Positions 33,358 through 43,500 of a stretch of 64,000 nt of DNA are shown here, in pieces. Within the stretch, counting starts at the first letter, position 1; each line of letters begins with the position of its first letter. The position numbers and the translations under genes are program-made. The notes beneath the pieces are model-generated. The model saw only the letters and a list, made by a program, of their open reading frames with translations, was not told where the DNA came from and searched no databases. This DNA comes from Aurelia coerulea (lineage: Eukaryota; Cnidaria; Scyphozoa; Semaeostomeae; Ulmaridae), in assembly GCA_039566865.1 (NCBI GenBank), contig CM076955.1, forward strand, positions 16,971,501 to 17,035,500, read 5' to 3'.

Positions 33358-33977
33358 TACCGGGTGACCCAGAAAAAAGTGACCCAACGCAATCTGTCAC
33401 AGAAAATCAACTAAGTGGCCGATTGAGATGCTTCAAACGTTGTTCTGTCGCTAAAAGACTAGCCTATGCCATGAGTATTTTTTGCAATTTTTTTCGGCAC
33501 AGTAAATTTCCAAAATTAAGGATTTCGAGGAAAAGAGCATGCCTGAATTCCTCAAAAAGTCGTCAAAAACAGGGCATCGATTTACAGCCATTTCAAATCT
33601 TCAAAACAACGAGGAGCGTGTTTCATTTCAAACTGGGAATAGGTAACGCAGCAGGATGTCTCCAGAGCAAGTTTATAGTCCCTAGGTACTTGAAAATATT
33701 CTTAGGCAGAAAGAAACACTCTCCTCGTTGTTTCGAAGATCTGAAATGGCTTCAAATTGATCCCTTGTTTTTGACGACTTTTTGAATGTCAAGCCTGCCC
33801 TTTTCCTCAAAATCCTTAATTCGGAAACCTTCCCGTGCCCAAAAAAATTGCAAAAAATACTCATAATGTAGGCTGGTCTTTTAGCGACAAAACAACGTTT
33901 GAAATATTTCAATCTGCCACTTGCTTTTTTCTCTATAACAGATTGCGTTGGGTCACTTTTTTCTGGGTCACCCGGTA
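33358..33977. mobile_element. Foldback element, GGGTGACCCAGAAAA variant
   Basis: TA-flanked termini TACCGGGTGACCCAGAAAAA and TTTTTTCTGGGTCACCCGGTA minus one base. The arms of about 290 bp are complementary: CGTCAAAAACAGGGCATCGA on the left against TCAAATTGATCCCTTGTTTT on the right. The shadow frames on both strands inside it are not genes. Confidence 0.9.
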
Positions 33978-33993
33978 CATGAATGGATCGAAA

Positions 33994-34015
33994 CCTAACC
34001 CTAACCCTAACCCTA
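33994..34015. repeat. Short interstitial telomere-like repeat
   Basis: About three and a half CCCTAA units (CCTAACCCTAACCCTAACCC) directly follow the foldback element's right edge. This matches the TTAGGG telomere repeat of most animals. Confidence 0.8.
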
Positions 34016-34020
34016 GAGCT

Positions 34021-34398
34021 ACGCGTTTTTATAAGAAACTGCCCAAAAGATACTCAACTCTCAGATCGCAAAAAATTAAGAAACTCCAGTGCTGGGAAAT
34101 ATATCTTAGGTAACTATTTCTTTTGACAAAAGGAATCGTTAACATCTCTTACTTTATTCTTACTCTTTTCCTTTTTCATACTACTCGGAAGGTACTTTTG
34201 AGTAAAGTCTAAACATTGGAAAGGCTTCAAAGACTCTCTGTTTTGAAACGTTCAGGGGGGCGCAGTTGGTGAGCATGAAGGTTGTTATGGAACTTTTAAG
34301 AAATTCGTAAGAAACTCCAAGTACTAAAAATCTGATAATTTTAAGAAACTTCCAGGACTGACCAAAATTCTCAGTATCTTAAAACAAAAAATACGTGT
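34021..34398. mobile_element. TAAGAAACTC-type MITE between the arrays
   Basis: Left end ACGCGTTTTTATAAGAAACT, right end CAAAAAATACGTGT. It shares CTCAACTCTCAGATCGC and GAAACTCCAGTGCTGGGAA with the family at 8491-8773. Confidence 0.65.
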
Positions 34399-34511
34399 AA
34401 TCTGAGAGGTTAGCTTCTTTACAAGCGCCTTCTCATCAGGATACGAATATGGCATATGAATACATAATCTAAAGGGCTAACATTGTCTCATTTGAACATC
34501 AACATAATATT

Positions 34512-35111
34512 CAGTGGCGGGGCGCCAGGGGGGCCAGGTTGCCCCCCCTGAATGGGAGTGCCAATAAAGATCAGGGGGCGCCAATGTTGCCTCTTTAAAC
34601 TCAAACTTAGCGGGGAAACACATTTTCTTGGTGGGTCATCCTTCTCCCTTGGTGGGGCAACGTTTCAGCGGGGTCGTTATTGGGGGTGTAATTCTATTGA
34701 TGGACTGCTAACATTGGATTGCTAAAAAGGTTCTAAGCCAAATTAGAGGGCGCGTCCTCAAAAATTTTGCCTGGGGCTTCGCCCCCAGACTTTCTAGTTT
34801 TCCTACCCTCCTACTTGACCTGACCTGGCCACGCCGCTGATTTCAATTAGGTTTCATTGAGACTTTACAGGGAAGAAAAGAAGTGGAATGAGTTTTCACA
34901 TTAATTCCTGGCATTTTCAGTCAAAAGATATTCATTAAATTGTTCGGTTCATTTCAAAACATTTCTTTTCATTGGCCTTTACAAAATATATCACATATAC
35001 TGAGATATCAAGCAGTTATAGAAACGCATGCGTTTATGGAAACATTTTACATAGGAGGGGCGCCAAAATTGACTTGGCCACCCCAATAAAACCATAGCCA
35101 CCCCGCCACTG
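34512..35111. mobile_element. hAT-like element with exact 8-bp duplication
   Basis: Termini CAGTGGCGGGGCGCC and GCCACCCCGCCACTG, flanked exactly by ATAATATT at 34504-34511 and 35112-35119. 600 bp, non-autonomous. It begins 32 bp beyond the donor of the minus-strand exon at 35144-35394. Confidence 0.9.
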
Positions 35112-35143
35112 ATAATATTCATGAATTATAGTAAAGAACTCAC

Positions 35144-35394
35144 GTATTGTTGACAGCAGCATCACCCTCATTTTCAATGGGCTCCCTCGCTGACCCATAC
35201 CTGTCGGAGTGTCTGATCTTTACCAGAAAGCCAATCGCATTGCTGGCACTCGGCGAACGAACGTAACCGACACATCCCGGAATAAAATTTGTCATAGGCG
35301 TGAATGTTCCATTCTTTCGAATCAGACCAAGGCAGTCTTCGCGGATGGTGAGACCACTTCTTGAAACTTGGTATTCTTCGTTTTGTGATGCCAT
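35144..35394 (-). CDS. Putative first exon of an unrecognised gene
   Basis: The minus-strand frame opens with ATG at 35392-35394 and runs 83 codons plus two bases to a consensus donor GTGAGT (35138-35143). It begins MASQNEEYQVSRSGLTI, continues REDCLGLIRKNGTFTPMTNF, then GCVGYVRSPSASNAIGFLV and ends with an acidic, small-residue tail. The even composition, a stop-free frame ending exactly at a donor, and a hydrophobic-alternating core that would suit a beta-rich domain make it look like a true coding exon. I do not recognise the family. Downstream exons should lie between 32030 and 35110, but that interval is almost wholly transposons; either they are further left across array A or the gene is a remnant. 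It lies 250 bp inside the inner edge of array B. Confidence 0.45.
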
Positions 35395-35640
35395 TTTTCA
35401 CTCTTGACCGCCAACACAGAATAGAGCAATGTTGCAAGCGACAGGGGTATGAATAGTGAAACTGACACATTTCAAATTTACTAAACCTTGAAAGGCGTCA
35501 ATCAAAACAAGGACCAATGAAAACAGAGCACATACAGATAGATACAAATTTGTACTCATATGCTAAGAAAGCAAGCCTCATCAACAAGAACTTAATTTAT
35601 ATACAATTTTAATTGAAGACAAATCAATTTAATATTCTGT

Positions 35641-36953
35641 GCACAGCTAAATACAGCTAAACACCTAAGGGTTCTCTAATATACAGCAATATACCTAAAT
35701 ACGCCATATCCAGCAAATGCGGGAAATTTACCAAATACTCTGTACACAGCTAAATACAGCTAAACACCTAAGGGTTCCCTTATATACATCAATATACCTA
35801 AATACGCTATATTCAGCAAATGCAGGAAATTTAACAAATATTCTATCGACAGCTAAATACAGCTAAATACCTAGGGGTTCTCTAATATACATCAATATAC
35901 CTAAATACGCCATATCCAGCAAATGCAGGAAATTTACCAAATACTCTGTAGACTGCTAAATACTGCTAAATACCTAGGGGTTCTCTAATATACAGCAATA
36001 TACCTAAATACGCCATATCCAGCAAATGCGGGAAATTTACCAAATACTCTGTAGACTGCTAAATACTGCTAAATACCTAGGGGTTCTCTAATATACAGCA
36101 ATATACCTAAATACGCCATATCCAGCAAATGCGGGAAATTTACCAAATACTCTGTAGACTGCTAAATACTGCTAAATACCTAGGGGTTCTCTAATATACA
36201 GCAATATACCTAAATACGCCATATCCAGCAAATGCGGGAAATTTACCAAATACTCTGTACACAGCTAAATACAGCTAAAAACCTAAGGGTTCCCTAATAT
36301 ACATCAATATACCTAAATACGCTATATTCAGCAAATGCAGGAAATTTAACAAATATTCTATCGACAGCTAAATACAGCTAAATACCTAGGGGTTCTCTAA
36401 TATACAGCAATATACCTAAATACGCCATATCCAGCAAATGCGGGAAATTTACCAAATACTCTATCGACAGCTAAATACAGCTAAACACCTAGGGTTCATC
36501 TAATATACAGCAATATACCTAAATACGCCATATCCAGCAAATGCGGGAAATTTACCAAATACTCTGTAGACTGCTAAATACTGCTAAATACCAAGGGGTT
36601 CTCTAATATACAGCAATATACCTAAATACGCCATATCCAGCAAATGCGGGAAATTTACCAAATACTCTGTAGACTGCTAAATACTGCTAAATACCTAGGG
36701 GTTCTCTAATATACAGCAATATACCTAAACACGCCATATCCAGCAAATGAGAGAAATTTACCAAATACTCTGTAGACTACTAAATACTGGTAAATACCTA
36801 GGGGTTCTCTAATATACAGCAATATACCTAAATGCGCCATATTCTGCAAAGGAGGGAAATTTACCTAATACTCTGTAGACAGCTAAATACAGCTAAACAC
36901 CTAGGGTTCATCTAATATACAGCAATATACCTAAATACGCCATATTCTGCAAC
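35641..36953 (-). repeat. 103-bp minisatellite array B, inverted, about 12-13 units
   Basis: The same unit as array A on the opposite strand: AATACGCCATATCCAGCAAA, TGCGGGAAATTTACCAAATA, CTCTGTAGACTGCTAAATAC, TACCTAGGGGTTCTCTAATA. Its right end carries the variant AACACCTAGGGTTCATCTAA, which is the complement of the variant that opens array A. The inner end begins GCACAGCTAAATACAGC. Confidence 0.95.
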
Positions 36954-37423
36954 CTTTCTGGTATCCAGTAATAACTATGAGCCAGGCTACACTCCCATAC
37001 AAATAATTTTACTGGTTTTTACTAAAGTTTCCTTTTTGACGGGTTTTGACCTCTTGGAAAGATGGCTTGTTTCTTGAGGGCTGAAGTTATGTTATTGATG
37101 TTGCTTGTGTTCCTTGTACTGAAAGGATGCATCATTTTATTCACTGCTTTTCGCTTTAGAGCGCGTTAGTTGATCCCCAATCCACCTTAATCTTGTTATC
37201 CTTGTGTTGCTGAATTCAGGAGAGACAATGATCAGGATAAACACTTCTAGATCATAGAGAAGGGCACTTCTTGTTGTTCTTTTCCTTTGTACACGCTATT
37301 TTGGTTCGGCTGAAACTGCAACAGGAAGCTGAAAATGCAACCATGCGGCGGTGCGGTGTAACTAAAAATTAAATACAGTAAAAGAGCTTTGAGCCACCAC
37401 AGGCCACCGCAGGGGTCCTCCTA
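36954..37423. other. Gap between array B and XPO6
   Basis: No gene or recognisable repeat is seen. The stretch leads into the presumed XPO6 promoter. Confidence 0.4.
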
Positions 37424-37445
37424 TTACGTAATACTTGTGACGTAA
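37424..37445. promoter_or_regulatory. Paired CRE/bZIP-like sites upstream of XPO6
   Basis: TTACGTAA at 37424-37431 and TGACGTAA at 37438-37445 lie 6 bp apart and about 155-175 bp before the proposed XPO6 start codon. A nearby AATGGCGC (37521-37528) is YY1-like. This makes a reasonable core promoter; the start site is not determined. Confidence 0.4.
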
Positions 37446-37597
37446 GAGTCGGAAGCAGTAAGAGGACTGGGACATGGGTGTAGGAAGGTCTTAGGAATGA
37501 TGCGAAATGGTGGCAAGAATGGCGCACATCATCATCAAACAAATAACCCAAAACAAAAACACAGAAGAAAATAATCGATGACTATGCAACTGCAAAG

Positions 37598-40500
37598 ATG
37601 GTAAGAAATATACCTGCTTAATCTTTCCAATCTAACTCAGGTGAACCTGTAAATACCGTTGCGATTGCTCAACTCAGTCGAATGCCAATATTATTTAGGC
37701 CCATCTGACCTGAAGGTCGACAGTAGGTCGACCAAGCCCTCGCGAGGGATGTGGGTGTGTTTTCAAAAGTCACGTCTTGATGCAACCTACATTCAGATCA
37801 AAAATAAATGATTATTGACCGATGAATGAGCTGAAAAGAAAAAATTATGTTTGGAATTGTGCTGCATTAGTTTATTATTTAATCTGATCATTTTGACGAT
37901 GAACAATGCATTGTATAATGTGATAATGTGTAAGTTAAATTTTGCAGGAAAATTGGTTGAACCTAGTAGTTAATTGGTTTTCCACCGAATGCATGAAATT
38001 AGGAAGGGGAAGGAGGAAATTATTTAAGTATAAGGTGCATTTATGTGTTGACCTCTGCTCTATTGTACATTTCATGTTCATCTGGCAGGTAGGATTGCCA
38101 CCAGAGAGAGCCAGAGAGTATCCTAACTTGAAATGAAAAAAAAGACCACAGTATCCTATCTTTATAAGAGATAAGATTTTTTGGTAGCCTTTCCTTCATA
38201 TGCAGATAAGATATCTGAGACTTCTCTGTCTATCTATCTTATTATACTGTACATTGACCTACTCCTAGACCCTGTATTCCAGGTTGGAAAACTTGCTTCC
38301 ACTCGCAGCTATGAAACTCTGTCAAACTCGCTGCTCGCAGCTACAATAACCAATCCTCGCATGCGAGAACAAAAGATTTATTGTTAATTTTGCTTCTCTC
38401 GCAGCTTTTTGAACTCTTTTTAAAGTCCACTCGCAGCTCGCACCTTCAAATTCATTTCACTCGCTACTACGCGTAGGCCAAATCACGCATGTTTTCCAAC
38501 CTGGCCTGTATTAGGTACAATGGTTAGAAGGAAAAGTAAATAAATTGATTATTTTAGCAGTGTGACTCCATGAAGAAGTAATTTGGGAAAGTTGTTGATT
38601 GCTGTAATAATCTTGATTGTCTCCATTGTGTGCCCTGCAAGATGCTTGTTATTACAGGAAGTTCTGGTTCCTCTGTCACTAGGGAGGCCAGACTGCTTTT
38701 TAAGTTGTGCGCAAGGAAGATCTTCCACAGGCAATTTCAGGGAGGTAGGTAGGAAAGTGGGTAGGGGTATTAGGTCCAGTATTATCAACACTCTTTCATG
38801 ATGTTTTCATTTTTCAAACCACAAACTTTCAAGATAGGCATACCGTGGTTTTAATGATCACACAAATACTGTTGTGCTCTGCAGACTTTTTGACATTGTA
38901 TGCATTTCACGAGTCAGCATAGAAACCTTGCTAATTGAAGTAGAAAATATAAGCAAACAATGAACTATATTTGTGATCACAAACAGTGGAAAAAATTGAC
39001 TTAAACGTACATTGTTGCAATGGCGGTGCCAGATAAAAATTAGTGAGGGGGTTTAAGTCCAAAATTTTCCAACTGGGTTGATAAAAAGGTATACCCAGAC
39101 ATTGTTATTACACTTTTCAATTACGATTTTAGCCAGATTTTTTAAAGTGGGGCTGTATTTACCCCCTTCTACACTCCCTGGCTCAGCCACTGCATTGTTG
39201 TAAATGTAAAGCAAATGGGGGTTTATGGAGGTCATTGATCTCATTTTAAAGGTCACTAGAACTGCGGGAAACAGCCCCTCCCCCATGTGACCAGCAACAA
39301 AGGATGTTCATTAAATTGCTTTTATTGCAAAATTCACATTTGAAATGAGTGGCAAAAGACCATTATTTTTGTCAGTTTCTGTTAACATGTTGTCCATGCC
39401 ATATTTTGCCATATAATTGTTTTTAGTAATAGCACGGGTGTCAAAACTTTTGAGAAATGTGATACAATGCAAGAAATTGTTTTTCACACTGAAAGAGAAA
39501 ATGAAACAAAGTTCTTACCAACTGATGACCTACCACATGATCTTGAGAGGGAATTTGAACTCTCATGATAGTGGAAAGGTCAGACTCCATGCCATGTACA
39601 ATGTTGATCACAGGAGACCCACAGGGGACAGTTCACACAGGAGTGGCAAATATTCAAAATCTTTGATAAGTTTCAGAACCAGGAAGGGCAATGCAAATTA
39701 CTTTGTCTTGAAAGAAAGGGCGTATCATACTGTTTGACCCCACTGAATCCTTGGCAGAATTTTGAGCTGTCTAAGGTAATTGCCCGGGGGGGGGTACATG
39801 ACTTGAGGTTGGACGGGGGTCTGCCGCCCGGTTTTCAGAAAGCTACCCTCTTCTAATTACCCAAACTTGCTTTTGATACCCACTTTTATGATGAATTTTG
39901 GCGGAAAACTGCCCATTTTAACCATTTTTTGCGAATCTCAGCGAAACCCCACCCTTGTGTATGGAAAATCTGCCGAAAAAGGGCCCTTGTTTAGAGAATT
40001 TTGGGCCCAAAAACCCACCCATATGGGCGGCACATACCCGTACCCTAAATATGTTATGTACCCCCCCCCCCGGGGGTAATTGCATGTTTTTATCATCAAG
40101 CCATTGATCACAGAAACTGCATTGCTTAATTAATTTAGGCTTCAGGTGCAAATTCTCTAAACATAAAAAAGTCCTAAAAATGGGTAATTTGTCAGCAAAA
40201 TCCTGCATAACAGTGGACACACAGACACATTTGAGTGATTTAAGGTGGGTCTCTTTATCTAAACTGAGTATGTTAATGTTGTTAGTTGGCATTCAAACTG
40301 TTGCCTGCTAGATATCCTGGCTGCAAAGTCAGAGAATTGTTCATATTGTTTGTAGAACAGAAAAATCTTATTGTTATGTTGCCTAGTACAATCGTACAAA
40401 GATAAATCAAGTGAATAAAGTAAAATATAAGCACTTTGATGTGCTTATTTCAGTTCACATTAAAGTGCTTATATTTGTACAGTTCTTTGTAGAACAAAGC

Positions 40501-43500
40501 ATAATATAGTAATGCGATCAAGATTGCCAGTTACTACATTGTGATCATTTATCAATAGACCATTTGGTAATGCTCTACAGGGGGCTTTTGGGGGTACTAG
40601 AACCCGCAAACCCGGACCAAAACTAGCAAAAACCCGAAAACCTGATAGCAAAAAAACCAAAACCTGAAACTGCACATCTCAATAAAAATAATCAATTTTC
40701 ACCAGTAATCTTCAATTATTTCCAACATATTCATTTTCACCTCACTCTCTGTGCATCGTTTTAAGCATTCAAAAGTTGGTTTTTCGATCCCAGTTAACCG
40801 CATGGACTGTATGACCTTGAAAACCAGAAAACATAGGAATTTTTGAATGAAATACCCAAAGCCCGAAAGCAAAAATTGGCCAAACTTGAAACCCATGAAC
40901 CCTATAGCCCCCCTCCTCCAGTGTCCTTTCAAAGAAATGGAGCAAAATGAGTTTGAATTAAGTTTCTGTCTGGGCTAGTTTCTGTCAAAAAGTTTTAAAA
41001 TTTAATGCTTCTTGTTCTACTGTTTACCTAAAAAGACTGACTCCCTGTTTGAATGGCCTCTATGCCTCAATATTTGCAGTGACCTGATGAATATTTCATT
41101 TCCAAGTGGACTTGTTTAATTAGATTTAAAAATTTACCTGCCTAAAATTGGCCATTCTGTTTCTTCTCAAGAAAATCCTTTTTACTTCAAAACAGAATGG
41201 ATGATTGGACCCAGGTAATCGTTTTAATCTGCTGTAATCCCATTGATATTAGATGAAGCATTTATTAACTGTGTCATGTTCCTGTATGGGACATGTTTTA
41301 ATTTCCCACATGGCCTTGTCTTGATTGTGGCTCATGAATGATTCAAAGCTTTTTAAAGCAAAGGAATGGGAATTCTACCATTCTAAGCTACCTGTAGATG
41401 CAGCAAAATAGATTTGTTTTTATTTGCTTGGCATGAATATTATTTGACAACATCCTGCACAACCAAAGATGAAATAAAATGGACACTGATTAAGTACTGT
41501 ACAATGTTTCTATTTTTTATTTCAGAGCTCCCAGGAAGAAACATTAGCTGCTCTCGAAAACCTCCTCACTGAGTTTTTTGATGGAGCAACTTCAAATGAG
41601 AGAAAAAGGAGTATAGGTAAAAAGAATTGTTGAAGCCTCATATTTATTTCTTTAGGCCGGTTTACACAATCATATTCGCGTAAAATTTGCTTCACATTTT
41701 TCATGTGCTCACACAATATGATTGTGTGAACAGGCTTCTCAAGTTGCTCAAAGTTATGTGAAGCAGCAAAAATTAATCCCATTTAAGTTGCCATGTTGAC
41801 CAGCTTTCAGATGAGAAATCTGTGATGGCAAATTAAAGGAGATAAATTTTCGCCGCTTCACATAACTTCAAGCAACTTGTGAAACCTGTTTACATGATCA
41901 CATTCTATGATCCACCTGAAAAATGTGAAGCAAATTTTGCGTGAATATGATCATGTAAACCGGTCTTTTCAAAGTGCACATTCAGGAAGGAATTTTTCTC
42001 AAATTAGTTATCACATGAAAATGTCCATGAATAAATCAATTAAAGTGCTTTGCCTTATCAATTTTGCATTACAGTAAAAACCCGCACATAAGAACCTTCA
42101 TCTATTAAGAACCTACAGCCTGAAATAATATATTTTGTACCCAATAAACAAGAACCATTTCAGGCTGATATCTTAACTAGGTTCTTAATAAAGGGTTTCA
42201 TTCATTCATTGGGAAATAAATGCAACTATTTTGCCAATCAACCTCCTTCATGAACTCCAAACCATTGCTTACAGAACTGTGATAGGCAGGGCCTGCATGG
42301 GTAAACTGGGTAAGATTGGGTGAAAATTGATAGGGCCAAGAGTGCAAATAAGGTTGGCTATGATTTAGATTCACATACTGTATTTCCCTATAATAAGAAC
42401 CTACACCCTGATTACTGGATGTGCCTCATTGCATAAGAACCTAAACAGGCTGAGTTCAAAATCTAAGGTTCTTATGTGCGGGTTTTTACTGTATCGCAAA
42501 TCTCACGTGACTTCTAATTTGAGACAAATTTTGAGGAATTCAGTTGTTGATTCTATTGAATCTCTTTGTAAGTTTCCCTGTGAAATTTCAATATTTGCAA
42601 TAAGATGGAAATTGGACAGCCTGTGAAACATTCCATTTGCACAGATGGCATGATGGGAATTTACCACCTTAATTGGAGTCAATTTGTATTAGAATAAAGC
42701 AAGGCCTACAGGTTGTCCCAGAAAAATTGTTCAATGTTTGATTAAATATTAAAAAATAACGATAAAATGTATAGGTTCTTGGATACATTCCCCTGTTCCT
42801 GAGATTTTAAATTAATTTTTGATTTGCGAATCCACCAAGAATTTACAGAGCTACAAGCTTTTGAAGTTCCAGTCTGTGTGAAAGCTGAAGCCAGACGCCC
42901 CTAACCAGGGGCGGATCCAGCATTGGACTTTGGGGAGGGCCATTTGAAGGAAAATGGGGGTGTGAGGGCGTAGCCCCCAGGAAAATTTTTCGTGACCACG
43001 CCCTTCAGACTCTCGGAAAACGTGGGAAACGCCCTTTTTGCTTCATCTTAGATCATTTAGCCCATCACTTAATTATGCTTCTCCTCAAATACAAACTGGC
43101 ATTTATATTTTGTGCAAAAGCTAAAGCGCCATCATTTGGAAAGTGAGGGACCAATGAAATATTTATCATAAGCACCAGTTTGAGAATGCTTATCGCTGAA
43201 ATAAGCTCCACCTCAATGGAAATAAAACTGGCATAAAAACGAGGTATATCTCAAATTCACAAATCAGAGGCATTTGAATGTTAGGTGAAAGAAATGTCCA
43301 ATTGTAAATTCCATAATCGGAGTCACTAGTAAGTTATAAAAATTCTCATAGCTCACCAAGTTTCTACAAGCTTTACTTGTATTCTAAACTGTGTACCTTA
43401 AAATTGAAATGACTTGATTGACACTTTATAACTCTCGCAACAGAAAATATGAGTCTTTGTGCGAAATCTATCATAAATAAATGTCAACAGCTAAGTTCAC

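Noticed and set aside
28469..36953. CRISPR array
   Set aside because: The 103-bp units are contiguous near-identical tandem copies with no spacers, and the window is animal DNA.
39417..39737. 106-codon plus frame in XPO6 intron 1
   Set aside because: No recognisable family, no good splice context; probably chance.
41203..41220. MDDWTQ with donor GTAATC as the XPO6 start exon
   Set aside because: It is in phase, but adds residues absent from the family; the ATG at 37598, near promoter-like sites, gives a gap-free N-terminus. It remains a possible alternative.
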